Shown here: positions 1 through 7,678 of the stretch, in pieces
Position numbering within the stretch: the first letter of the stretch is position 1
Layout: each line of letters starts with the position of its first letter
Assembly (NCBI GenBank): GCA_036395755.1
Contig: DASWCZ010000061.1
Coordinates: 12,682-76,681 of the forward strand
DNA: 64,000 bases
Source: Gp7-AA6 sp036395755
GTDB taxonomy: Bacteria; Acidobacteriota; Thermoanaerobaculia; UBA5066; Gp7-AA6
Direction of reading: 5' to 3'
The notes under the pieces: model-generated
Databases searched by the model: none
Told to the model about the DNA's origin: nothing
The model's input: the letters and a program-made list of their open reading frames with translations, nothing else
Translations under genes and position numbers: made by a program

Positions 1-934
1 ACGCGAGACCGCGCCAGAGCCGCTCCTGCGTCTCTTTCCCCCGCAGCGGCGGGCTCATGACGTACTTCGCGCCGTCGAAACCGGGCTCCTCGTAGTTGTC
101 GGAGGAGAGAAACAGGTACTGTGGGCAGGTCTCCGCGTAAGCGGGAAGGCCGCGGTCGCGCGCTTGCATCACCATTTCGAGCGCCTCCGCGGCGGAGAGG
201 TGGACGATGTAGATCGGGACCCCCGCCATCTCCGCGAGCGCGATCGCGCGGTGGGTCGCCTCGCCCTCCGCCCGGGCTGGCCGGGTCAGCGCGTGGTATT
301 TCGGCGCGATCTTTCCCTCCGCGAGCGCCTTCTTGACCAGTACGTCGATCACGCCGCCGTTCTCGGCGTGCATGCAGATCGTCCCGCCGTTTTCACGGGT
401 GCGCAGGAGCGCCCGGAAAATCGAGCCGTCGTCGAGCATGAATACGCCGGGATACGCCATGAAGAGCTTGAACGACGTCACGCCTTCCTCGACGAGCGCG
501 TCCATCTCGCTCTCGACCGATTCGGTAAGCTCGGTGACGATCATGTGGAAGCCGTAATCGATCGCCGCCTTTCCCTCTGCCTTCTTCCTCCAGGTATCCA
601 ACGCGTGGGCGAGCGTCTGTCCGCGGTACTGGATCGCGAAGTCGACGACCGAGGTCGTGCCGCCGTGCGCCGCCGCGACCGTGCCGGACTCGAAGTCGTC
701 GGCGGACGTCGTACCCCCGAAGGGCATGTCGAGGTGCGTGTGGACGTCGATTCCACCGGGGATGACGTACTTCCCGGAGGCGTCGATGGTTTTGTCGAAG
801 GGGGTCTGATCCCCGAAGGGGGTCAGATCCCCAGGTCTCGCGATCGCGGTGATCCGCTCATCTTCGATCAGGACGTCGCCGCGATAGAGGTCGGTCGCGG
901 TGACGACCGTGCCGCCGCGGAGAAGGGTTTTCAA
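1..934 (-). CDS. hydA: dihydropyrimidinase (D-hydantoinase family), C-terminus cut by window edge
   Basis: Cyclic amidohydrolase that opens dihydrouracil/dihydrothymine to N-carbamoyl-beta-amino acids, the second step of reductive pyrimidine breakdown. The visible 311 codons show the metal-binding HTH in GGIDVHTH, the lysine that is carboxylated in this family in SFKLFMAYPG, and a metal-ligand histidine in CMHAENGG. About the last third of the protein lies beyond position 1. The start is a TTG at 934 whose TTGA overlaps the stop of the upstream beta-ureidopropionase gene, so translation is probably coupled. Oddity: residues 35-46 are a tandem GDLTPF/GDQTPF insertion encoded by a short DNA repeat, just before the conserved DKTIDASG strand. 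A hydantoinase or allantoinase-like specificity cannot be excluded, but the neighbours favour dihydropyrimidinase. Confidence 0.9.
   Translation of the reverse strand, partial: MKTLLRGGTVVTATDLYRGDVLIEDERITAIARPGDLTPFGDQTPFDKTIDASGKYVIPGGIDVHTHLDMPFGGTTSADDFESGTVAAAHGGTTSVVDFAIQYRGQTLAHALDTWRKKAEGKAAIDYGFHMIVTELTESVESEMDALVEEGVTSFKLFMAYPGVFMLDDGSIFRALLRTRENGGTICMHAENGGVIDVLVKKALAEGKIAPKYHALTRPARAEGEATHRAIALAEMAGVPIYIVHLSAAEALEMVMQARDRGLPAYAETCPQYLFLSSDNYEEPGFDGAKYVMSPPLRGKETQERLWRGLA
797..832. repeat. two tandem 18-bp repeat units inside hydA
   Basis: Two adjacent copies of an 18-base unit, CGAAGGGGGTC(T/A)GATCCC, differ at one base. They lie in frame in the dihydropyrimidinase gene and add 12 residues. 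The core resembles, on the opposite strand, the GACCTGACCCC motif of the intergenic arrays near 39.2 and 41.9 kb. Confidence 0.75.
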
Positions 935-1803
935 GTTCCGAGTTCGGCCATCGGCTGGTAGGTCTCCGGCCGCCGGTCACGGTAGAACTGCCAGACCCGC
1001 CGCACGTCCTCGATCATGTCGAGATCCATCTCGGCCGTGATGAGCTCGTCCTTGTCCTCCGAGCCGACCGCGAGGAAGTTGCCGCGTGGATCGACGAAGT
1101 ACGACGAGCCGTAGAAGCGCCCGAGATTCCACGGAGCTTCGACGCCGACGCGGTTGCTGCAAGCCATGAAGTAGCCGTTCGCGACGGCGTGCGCCGGCTG
1201 CTCGAGCTTCCACAGGTACTGCGACAGCCCGGCGACGGTGGCGGAAGGGTTGAACACGATCTCGGCGCCGTTCAAACCGAGGAGGCGCGCGCCCTCCGGG
1301 AAGTGCCGGTCGTAGCAGATGTAGACGCCGACTTTCGCGTAGCGCGTATCGAAGACCGGATAGCCGAGGTTGCCCGGCTTGAAGAAGTATTTCTCCCAGA
1401 ACCCCGACGTGTGCGGGATGTGGTTCTTTCGATATTTCCCGAGGTACGAGCCGTCGGCGTCGTAGACGGCGGCCGTGTTGTAGTAAACGCCGGCCTGCTC
1501 GCGCTCGTAGACGGGCACGACCATCGCCATCCGGTACTTCTTCGCGTACCCGGCCATCCGCTCGGTCGTGGGCCCGGGAACCGGCTCGGCCATGTCGTAC
1601 CAGTGCGGGTCCTGCGAAGGGCAGAAATACGGGCCGTTGAAGACTTCCTGGAGCCCGAGGATCTGGACGCCGTTCTTTCCCGCCTCGTCGATCAAGCGAA
1701 CGTGTCTCGAGATCGCGTCCTCCTTGACCTGCTCGATCGGGGTCGAGGGGTCGGAGACGGGCGTCGCGCACTGGATCAGACCACCGATGACTTTTCTCGG
1801 CAT
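931..1803 (-). CDS. pydC: beta-ureidopropionase / N-carbamoyl amidase (nitrilase superfamily)
   Basis: Hydrolyses N-carbamoyl-beta-alanine to beta-alanine, CO2 and ammonia. The 290-residue protein carries the nitrilase catalytic triad: Glu53 (LGLQE), Lys126 (KYRKNHIPH) and Cys163 (VYICYDRHFPE). The length and the HTSGFWEKYFFKPGN segment fit the beta-ureidopropionase branch, although N-carbamoylputrescine amidases look similar. The ATG has GGAG nine bases upstream. It sits between malonate-semialdehyde dehydrogenase and dihydropyrimidinase on the same strand, which supports the pyrimidine-degradation role. Its stop overlaps the next gene's TTG start. Confidence 0.88.
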   Translation of the reverse strand: MPRKVIGGLIQCATPVSDPSTPIEQVKEDAISRHVRLIDEAGKNGVQILGLQEVFNGPYFCPSQDPHWYDMAEPVPGPTTERMAGYAKKYRMAMVVPVYEREQAGVYYNTAAVYDADGSYLGKYRKNHIPHTSGFWEKYFFKPGNLGYPVFDTRYAKVGVYICYDRHFPEGARLLGLNGAEIVFNPSATVAGLSQYLWKLEQPAHAVANGYFMACSNRVGVEAPWNLGRFYGSSYFVDPRGNFLAVGSEDKDELITAEMDLDMIEDVRRVWQFYRDRRPETYQPMAELGT

Positions 1804-1820
1804 TGTGACTCCGGCTAGGC

Positions 1821-1896
1821 TGTCATCCCGAGGCCCGCAGGGCCGAAGGATCCCTGGCTTTCAAGGGAGGGATCCTTCGCTGCGCTCAGGATGACA
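1821..1896. repeat. hairpin-forming dispersed repeat between operon genes
   Basis: The element begins TGTCATCC and ends GGATGACA, with inner arms around CGAAGGATCC and GGATCCTTCG, so the transcript can fold into a long stem. It fills the gap between mmsA and the beta-ureidopropionase gene. A second member of the same family lies between sufB and sufC (17285-17345). Similar 'TCATCCCGAGCGAAGCGAGG' elements are known as scattered repeats in several bacterial phyla. Confidence 0.7.
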
Positions 1897-1903
1897 ATCG
1901 GAT

Positions 1904-3415
1904 TCAGAACCACCGGCTGATGACCACTTTCTTATCTGTGTAAAACTCGTACGCGTCCCTCCCGTGGACCTTCAGGTCGCCGAAGAAACTGTCCTTCGCG
2001 CCACCGAAGGGGAAGTACGCCATCGGCGCCGCCACGCCGATATTCACGCCGACCATGGATGCCGACGCGTGCCGCGCGAACTCCCGCGCCGCCTTGCCGC
2101 TCGTGGTGAAGATGGAGGTCGCGTTCGCGTTGGGATGCGCGTGCATCACCTCGATCGCCTCCTCCAAGGTTTTGACCGGCGTGATCGAAGCGACCGGTCC
2201 GAAGATCTCCTCGTGCCCGATCGCCATGGCCGGCCGGACGTCGTCGAAGAGAGTGGGTCCCAGGAAGAACCCCTTTTCGTTTCCCGCGACGGAGACCTTC
2301 CGGCCGTCCACCACGAGTTTCGCCCCTTCTTCGACGCCTTTCTCGATGTAGTCGAGGACCCTCTCGCGGTGCCGGGCGCTGATGACGGGGCCCATCGAAA
2401 CGCCTTGCTCCATTCCGTCGCCGACCCGGAGGGCCTTCGCGGACGCAGCCATCCTGTCGCGCGCCTCGCCGTGGGCCTCCCCGACCGGGACGAGCACGCT
2501 GCCGGCGAGGCACCGTTCTCCCGCGCACCCGTAGAAGGACTCGGTGATGACGTTGATCGATCGGTCCCAGTCGGCGTCGGGCATCACGACGACGAAATTC
2601 TTCGCGCCGCCGAGCGCCTGCACGCGCTTGCCCGCGTGGGTCGCCCGCCGCCAGACCGCTCGGGCGACCGGCGTCGATCCGACGAAGGACACCGCGCGGA
2701 TCTCCGGGTGATCGCAGATCGCTTCGACCACCTCGCGGCCTCCATTGACGAGATTGACGACTCCGGGGGGCAGGTCGCACTTCTCCAGCAGGTGGAACAC
2801 GAGCCGCTGCGAAAGGGGCACCTGCTCGGAGGGCTTGACGATGATCGTGTTGCCCGTTCCCACGGCAAAGGGAAGGAACCAGAGAGGCACCATCGCCGGG
2901 AAGTTGAAGGGAGCAATGGCCGCACAAACGCCGACGGGCTGACGGATCACCTGGCAGTCGATACCGGAGGAGATGTTCTCGAGACCGTAACCCATCATGA
3001 GCGACGGGGATCCGCAGGCGACCTCGACGCACTCGATCCCGCGCCGGACACTGCCTCGCGACTCGTCGATGGTCTTGCCGTGCTCAGCTGTGACCGTGCG
3101 CGCCAGCTCCTCGAAGTTCTGCTCCAGCAGGTCCCGAAACCGGAACAGCGCGCGCGCCCGCACGACCGCCGGCGTGTCGCGCCAGCCCGGAAACGCCTTC
3201 CTTGCGGCTGCCACCGCCTGGTCCAGATCCTCGCCGGTCGAGAGCGGCGTTCGCGCGATCACCTCGCCGCGTGCCGGGTTGTAGACGTCCAAAAACTCGC
3301 GCGCACGGGACTCGACCCACCGGCCGTCGACGAAGTTGCGCAGAATTTCAGCCGGCGTCGAGGCGCGCGCCGTTGCCGCCGCGTGAGAGTCGGCCACAAC
3401 CGCGGAATCCGTCAT
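1904..3415 (-). CDS. mmsA: CoA-acylating methylmalonate/malonate-semialdehyde dehydrogenase
   Basis: Oxidises malonate semialdehyde (from beta-alanine) or methylmalonate semialdehyde to acetyl- or propionyl-CoA. The 503-residue aldehyde dehydrogenase has the cofactor region FNFPAMVPLW and the nucleophile near residue 302 in YGCAGERCLAGS. It also has LGGAKN in place of the usual ELGGK, a hallmark of the CoA-dependent MMSDH/IolA subfamily, which lacks the general-base Glu. The ATG at 3415 is preceded by AGGAGGT; an in-frame start 33 bases further upstream has no comparable site. It is first in a minus-strand operon with beta-ureidopropionase and dihydropyrimidinase, giving a route from pyrimidines to acetyl-CoA. 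The beta-alanine aminotransferase and the dihydropyrimidine dehydrogenase are not visible here. Confidence 0.92.
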   Translation of the reverse strand: MTDSAVVADSHAAATARASTPAEILRNFVDGRWVESRAREFLDVYNPARGEVIARTPLSTGEDLDQAVAAARKAFPGWRDTPAVVRARALFRFRDLLEQNFEELARTVTAEHGKTIDESRGSVRRGIECVEVACGSPSLMMGYGLENISSGIDCQVIRQPVGVCAAIAPFNFPAMVPLWFLPFAVGTGNTIIVKPSEQVPLSQRLVFHLLEKCDLPPGVVNLVNGGREVVEAICDHPEIRAVSFVGSTPVARAVWRRATHAGKRVQALGGAKNFVVVMPDADWDRSINVITESFYGCAGERCLAGSVLVPVGEAHGEARDRMAASAKALRVGDGMEQGVSMGPVISARHRERVLDYIEKGVEEGAKLVVDGRKVSVAGNEKGFFLGPTLFDDVRPAMAIGHEEIFGPVASITPVKTLEEAIEVMHAHPNANATSIFTTSGKAAREFARHASASMVGVNIGVAAPMAYFPFGGAKDSFFGDLKVHGRDAYEFYTDKKVVISRWF

Positions 3416-3698
3416 GCGGACCTCCTGCTCCGATCGAGAAAAGGGCAATACTAGCCCCGGCTCCTGCGACCCGCAAGCTCCTCAGCGCTCGATTGTTGCG
3501 GCGCCCGGATGTCCTGCATGAGCGGGAGAGAGCGACCACGCGGTGTGATACGCTGTCTTTGTTCTCGTTCCGCTCGCTTTGCCAGACCAGCTCTGACGAA
3601 CTCCGAACGATAAGAAAAACGGGAAAGCGCGACGCGCGCGGCGGCGGTCGCGTTCGGACAACGCCGAGCTGCTGGCTCGACCGGCGGGAGGAATTCAA

Positions 3699-4007
3699 AT
3701 GAAACTTTACGTCGGCAATCTGTCCTATGCGACGACAGAGGACGACTTGCGCCAGCTTTTCGGAGCCTACGGCGCTCCGGACTCGGTCACGGTCATTTCC
3801 GACCGCGGGACGGGCCGCTCGAAGGGCTTCGGCTTCGTCGAGTTCTCCAAGGACGACGAGGCAAAGGCCGCGATGGCCGCCTTGAACGGACGGGAAATCG
3901 ACGGGCGGGCCCTGACGGTCTCCGAAGCGCGCCCCCGCACCGAGCCGAGCGGCAACCGTGGCAGCGGCGGTGGCGGTGGATACGGACGGGGCGGCGGACG
4001 GTTCTAG
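3699..4007 (+). CDS. RNA-binding protein with one RRM domain and Gly-rich tail
   Basis: A 102-residue single-RRM protein of the bacterial/cyanobacterial Rbp type. RNP2 is KLYVGNL (residues 2-8) and RNP1 is KGFGFVEF (about 43-50). The RRM ends near residue 80 and is followed by a glycine/arginine-rich tail, GGGGGYGRGGG. Such proteins bind single-stranded RNA and are often cold- or stress-inducible; that role is inferred from the family. A strong ribosome site, GGGAGGA, precedes the ATG. The 280-base gap upstream separates it from divergent mmsA and presumably holds both promoters and a long leader. Confidence 0.93.
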   Translation: MKLYVGNLSYATTEDDLRQLFGAYGAPDSVTVISDRGTGRSKGFGFVEFSKDDEAKAAMAALNGREIDGRALTVSEARPRTEPSGNRGSGGGGGYGRGGGRF

Positions 4008-4036
4008 ACCGAAGCGCAAACGAGATCGGACCCCCG

Positions 4037-4336
4037 ATGTGGAACTGGAAAGTTCGGATTCTGCCTTCCGACGAAGGTTCGTTCGAGTACAAGGCAATGT
4101 TCTCCCTGTCCGACGCGCGCGGGGGCGGACCGCCCTCCGAGCGTCAGGTCCTGGAGCCGAGGTATCTCTACGGCCAGGGGGACCTCGCGGTCTTTCTCGA
4201 GGAGCTCGGCGCGGGCGCTGGCGCGATCGGCGTTCTTCTCGATGAGCTGAACGACCGGCCGAACGCCGAAATCACCGTCGAGATCGGCGACGAGGCACTG
4301 GAGCTCCTCTGGGCGGGGCGGTCTCAACCATTTTGA
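4037..4336 (+). CDS. hypothetical protein, 99 aa
   Basis: Small, mildly acidic soluble protein with no signal peptide or membrane segment. I do not recognise the family. It runs 29 bases behind the RRM gene, and its TGA overlaps a possible TTG start of the desaturase. The annotated ATG at 4037 lacks a clear ribosome site and lies inside a sequence resembling the dispersed GACCCCCGATGTGG repeat. The in-frame ATG at 4097 is an alternative start. Confidence 0.55.
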   Translation: MWNWKVRILPSDEGSFEYKAMFSLSDARGGGPPSERQVLEPRYLYGQGDLAVFLEELGAGAGAIGVLLDELNDRPNAEITVEIGDEALELLWAGRSQPF

Positions 4337-4356
4337 GCGGATCCGAAAGGCGAGAC

Positions 4357-5484
4357 ATGGAACGAAAGAAAGACTGGACGAACATTCTCTTTCTGTCGTT
4401 GACCCCGGTGATCGGGATCTTCGGCACGGCGGCGTATGCGTTGAAGTTCGGCATCGAGTGGTGGCAGCCCGTGCTCTTCCTGGTCTCCTACGTCCTTGTC
4501 GGCCTCTCGGTCACCGCCGGCTATCACCGTCTCTTCGCGCACAAGGGATACGAGAGTCATCCGCTCGTCCAGGCGTTCTTCCTCTTTTTCGGCGCCATGG
4601 CTCTCCAGAACTCGGTGCTCAAGTGGGCCTCCGACCATCGCACGCACCACAAGTACGTCGACAAGGACTGGGATCCGTACTCGATCAAGCGCGGAGGCCT
4701 GTCCGCCCACATCTTCTGGCTCTTCTACAAGGATCCGGCGGGCCGGGCTTTCGACAACGTGCCGGACCTGTTGAAGAACAGGCTCGTCCTGTGGCAGTAC
4801 CGCTGGTCGTCCTGGATCGGCATCGTTTTCGGCCTGGGGCTGCCGACCCTCGTGGGCGCTGCGTTCGGTCATCCGATCGGCGGCCTGCTGTGGGGCGGAT
4901 TCCTGCGGATCGTCGTCATCCACCACACCACATTTTTCGTCAACTCGATCGCTCACCTCTACGGCACGCGTCCGTACACGGACGAGAACTCCGCGCGCGA
5001 TAACTGGCTGCTCGCGTTCGTGACCAACGGCGAGGGCTTTCACAACTTCCACCACCGTTTCCCGTCCGACTACCGCAATGGAATCCGCTGGTTCGACTGG
5101 GATCCCACAAAATGGCTGATCCGCACTCTCGCGACCGTCCGGCTCGCGCGCGAGCTTCGCGCGACCCCGCGACCGGTCATCGAGAGAGCGCGGCTGAAAA
5201 TGGCGGCTCTCGAGGTCCAGTCGCGGCTGCCCGGGGTTCCGTCGGAGATCCGGGAGGCGGTCCGGGTTCGCATGGATCGGGCGGGGCTTCTCCTCGAGCG
5301 CGCCGTCGCCCACTGGAACCGGGCGCACGAAAAGAAGCGGGAGTGGCTTGAGCAACGGGCTTCCTCCGCCCGCGCGCGATCCTGGAAGAAGAACCTGCGC
5401 GCGCACCGGGGCTGCCTGGCGCGCGCGCGCGAAGAGTGGCGCGCCGCCATGCGGATTCTCGCCCGCGCTCCCGAAACGGCCTGA
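4357..5484 (+). CDS. membrane acyl-CoA (delta-9 type) fatty-acid desaturase with basic C-terminal extension
   Basis: Diiron membrane enzyme introducing a double bond into acyl chains. It has the three histidine boxes of the family: GYHRLFAH, SDHRTHHKYV and FHNFHHRFPSDY. The transmembrane segments fall in the expected pairs (LFLSLTPVIGIFG, VLFLVSYVLVGLSV, and a pair near GIVFGLGLPTLVGAAF). The ATG at 4357 follows GAAAGGCGAG; a TTG at 4333 overlapping the previous stop is an alternative. After the catalytic core (about residue 270) come some 100 residues of Arg/Glu/Ala-rich helix, longer than usual desaturases, with predicted coiled-coil character. The next gene begins 23 bases downstream. Confidence 0.88.
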   Translation: MERKKDWTNILFLSLTPVIGIFGTAAYALKFGIEWWQPVLFLVSYVLVGLSVTAGYHRLFAHKGYESHPLVQAFFLFFGAMALQNSVLKWASDHRTHHKYVDKDWDPYSIKRGGLSAHIFWLFYKDPAGRAFDNVPDLLKNRLVLWQYRWSSWIGIVFGLGLPTLVGAAFGHPIGGLLWGGFLRIVVIHHTTFFVNSIAHLYGTRPYTDENSARDNWLLAFVTNGEGFHNFHHRFPSDYRNGIRWFDWDPTKWLIRTLATVRLARELRATPRPVIERARLKMAALEVQSRLPGVPSEIREAVRVRMDRAGLLLERAVAHWNRAHEKKREWLEQRASSARARSWKKNLRAHRGCLARAREEWRAAMRILARAPETA

Positions 5485-5507
5485 GAGCCCTCGAGCCTTT
5501 CCGCGCG

Positions 5508-5933
5508 ATGCTCGACGTCGCGCTGGCGGAGGCGAAGCTCGGGCTCTCCGAGGGCGGCGTTCCGATCGGCGCCGCGCTCTTCGACCGGAACGGGACGCTG
5601 CTCGGCCGCGGCCGCAACCGGCGCGTCCAGGAGAACGATCCCTCGGTCCACGGCGAGACCGACGCCTTCCGCAGGGCGGGGCGACAGCGCGGCTATCGCG
5701 ACAAGACGATCGTCACGACGCTCGCCCCCTGCTGGTACTGCAGCGGCCTCGTTCGGCAGTTCGGCATCGGCCGGGTGATCGTCGGCGAGTCGGTCAACTT
5801 CGCGGGCGGTATCGACTGGCTGCGGGAGAACGGCGTCGAGGTGGTGGACCTTGCCTCGAAGGAATGCATCGACATGCTTGCGAGCTGGATCCGGGACAAC
5901 CCGAACCTCTGGGCGGAGGACATCGGCGAATAG
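5508..5933 (+). CDS. cytosine-deaminase-like nucleoside deaminase
   Basis: A 141-residue member of the cytidine/cytosine deaminase fold. It has the zinc and proton-shuttle signature HGE (residues 49-51) and PCWYCSG (zinc cysteines), and the start LDVALAEAKLGLSEGGVPIGA resembles yeast-type cytosine deaminases. Likely reaction: cytosine to uracil plus ammonia, a pyrimidine salvage step. Substrate is inferred from family resemblance; tRNA- or guanine-deaminase activities are less likely because their flanking motifs differ. The ATG at 5508 is chosen because earlier starts would run into the desaturase. The tail is followed by a short GGCG/CGCC dyad and seven T residues. Confidence 0.82.
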   Translation: MLDVALAEAKLGLSEGGVPIGAALFDRNGTLLGRGRNRRVQENDPSVHGETDAFRRAGRQRGYRDKTIVTTLAPCWYCSGLVRQFGIGRVIVGESVNFAGGIDWLRENGVEVVDLASKECIDMLASWIRDNPNLWAEDIGE

Positions 5934-6083
5934 GCGCCATTTTTTTGCGGTTCGCCGGACTTTATTTGCCTCCGACCGGCGCAATTGCTCCGCAACTCCT
6001 TGATTTTATTGGCAAAATTGCAGTGACCGGCGGGGAACGTGTCTTGCACTCTCGATCAGCTCACTCTTCACGAGGTAAACCAA

Positions 6084-6356
6084 ATGGCTGACCGAAGAAA
6101 CACCGAGCGCCTCATCGTCCCGCCCGAGAGCCTGCAGCGCGTCTCGATGTGCGACAACGCCGATCCTGTCGAAGAACCGCCGGAGGAGCCGACGCAGCCG
6201 ATGCGCCTGTCGTTCCTGGCGCTCTTGGCCGACCGCGATCCGGCGGTTCAGGCCCGGCTGAACCTGCGCCGCAAGCTGGCACTCGAGGGCGAGCTACCGC
6301 CCCAAGAAGACGAACGGCCCACCGACCCGATGCTGGAGTTAGACGAGTCCGCGTAA
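6084..6356 (+). CDS. hypothetical protein, 90 aa
   Basis: Hydrophilic, acidic, proline/glutamate-rich small protein with no recognised domain, no signal peptide and no membrane segment. The ATG at 6084 is supported by CGAGGTAAA upstream; an ATG 45 bases earlier lacks a site. It is preceded by an unusually AT-rich stretch (5940-6030) that probably holds its promoter. It converges on glgC with only 13 bases between stops. Confidence 0.55.
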   Translation: MADRRNTERLIVPPESLQRVSMCDNADPVEEPPEEPTQPMRLSFLALLADRDPAVQARLNLRRKLALEGELPPQEDERPTDPMLELDESA

Positions 6357-6369
6357 AGCCGCTCGAGGG

Positions 6370-7659
6370 TCACCGCGGCAATCCCGGGGTCGTCGCCCCC
6401 GCTGCGGCCAACCGAAGCTTCCTGGCCCGCGATCGCTGGCGCAGCGCCCCTGTGGAGAAGTACTCCGGGGTAGCGTCTGCATCGATGACCGCACCGCGCT
6501 TGACGGAGATCCGGTCGGGGATCTGCGCGTTCTTTCCGACCGCGGTGATTCCCGGGCCTTCCCCCGGTTTCGGTCTCTGACCGACCCTCGCCCTCTTTCC
6601 GATCCGGACCGATTTGTCGACGATCGAACGGTCCACGCGCGCCCCGACGTCGACGAACGAGTCGGTCAGGATCACCGAATCGCGCACGACCGCTTCCGGG
6701 CCGATCCAGACGCCGGGCGACAGCACGCTTCTTTCGATGCGCGCTCCAGGCGAGATCACGCATCCATCCGTGATCATGCTGTCCTTGACGATCGCTCCTT
6801 CCTGGATCGTGACCGGCGGCCGCTCTTCCGACTGCGTGTGCACGACCCAGGTTCGATCGTTCAGATCGAAGGGGGGAGGATGCTTCAAGAGATCCATGTG
6901 CGTTTGCCAGTAAGCCTCAACTGTTCCGACGTCCACCCAGTACCCCTGGAACGGGTAGGCAAACACCCGCATCCCGCCCCCGACCATGCGGGGCAGGATG
7001 TCTTTTCCAAAATCGTGGGAGGAGTCGCGCCTTTTCGCGTCGTCGATCAGGATCTGCGCGAGCGTCTTCAGGCCGAAGACGTAGATTCCCATCGATGCCA
7101 GCGTGCCGGGAGGGTCGGCCGGTTTCTCGACGAATTGCGTGACCTTCGACTCGCCGTCGATCGCGAGGACCCCCATTCGGGTCGCTTCCTCGCGCGTCAC
7201 GTTCAACGTACCGATGGTGACGTCGGCGCTCCGCTCGATGTGGAACGCGACGAGCGGGCCGTAGTTCATCTTGTAAATGTGGTCGCCCGCCAGCACGAGA
7301 GCGAGGTCAGGTGTTCCTCGCTCGACGAACGAAAGGTTCTGGTAGATCGCGTCGGCGGTACCACGGTACCAGTCGGTGTCGAGCCGGCCGCGATAGGGCT
7401 GATAGACGTGGACGCCGCCGGTGAAGCCGCGGTCGAGGTCCCAGGGCCGGCCCGCGCCGATGTGCTCGATCAGGGAGTGCGGGCGGTATTGCGTCAAGAT
7501 CATGATGTCGAAGACGCCGGAGTTCACGCAGTTGGAGAGCGTGAAATCGATGATCCGGTACTTGCCCGCGAAAGGGACGGCGGGCTTCGCGCGCCGGTCG
7601 GTCAGCACTCCCAGCCGTTGACCCTCACCGCCCGCGAGGATGACCGCCCGGGTCTTCAA
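6370..7659 (-). CDS. glgC: glucose-1-phosphate adenylyltransferase (ADP-glucose pyrophosphorylase)
   Basis: Makes ADP-glucose from glucose-1-phosphate and ATP, the committed step of glycogen synthesis. The 429 residues comprise an N-terminal nucleotidyltransferase domain (LAGGEGQRLGVLTDRRAKPAVPFAGKYR, shortened here to its key GGxGxRL and KPAVPFGG-like elements; IDFTLSNCVNSG) and a C-terminal left-handed beta-helix of hexapeptide repeats. FVEKPADP and the HIYKMNY catalytic region are present. The last 30 residues (RQRSRARKLRLAAAG) are atypical and basic. The start is a TTG at 7659, 19 bases after the glgA stop, so glgA and glgC form one minus-strand unit. Confidence 0.95.
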   Translation of the reverse strand: MKTRAVILAGGEGQRLGVLTDRRAKPAVPFAGKYRIIDFTLSNCVNSGVFDIMILTQYRPHSLIEHIGAGRPWDLDRGFTGGVHVYQPYRGRLDTDWYRGTADAIYQNLSFVERGTPDLALVLAGDHIYKMNYGPLVAFHIERSADVTIGTLNVTREEATRMGVLAIDGESKVTQFVEKPADPPGTLASMGIYVFGLKTLAQILIDDAKRRDSSHDFGKDILPRMVGGGMRVFAYPFQGYWVDVGTVEAYWQTHMDLLKHPPPFDLNDRTWVVHTQSEERPPVTIQEGAIVKDSMITDGCVISPGARIERSVLSPGVWIGPEAVVRDSVILTDSFVDVGARVDRSIVDKSVRIGKRARVGQRPKPGEGPGITAVGKNAQIPDRISVKRGAVIDADATPEYFSTGALRQRSRARKLRLAAAGATTPGLPR

Positions 7660-7678
7660 GGGAGTGCCGCGCCCCCGG

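Noticed and set aside
164..961. Plus-strand frame opposite dihydropyrimidinase
   Set aside because: The minus strand gives a full amidohydrolase with active-site motifs. The plus frame is its antisense shadow.
5924..5946. Possible intrinsic terminator after the cytosine-deaminase-like gene
   Set aside because: There is a run of seven T, but the stem is only four base pairs with a six-base loop. Too weak to list as a terminator.
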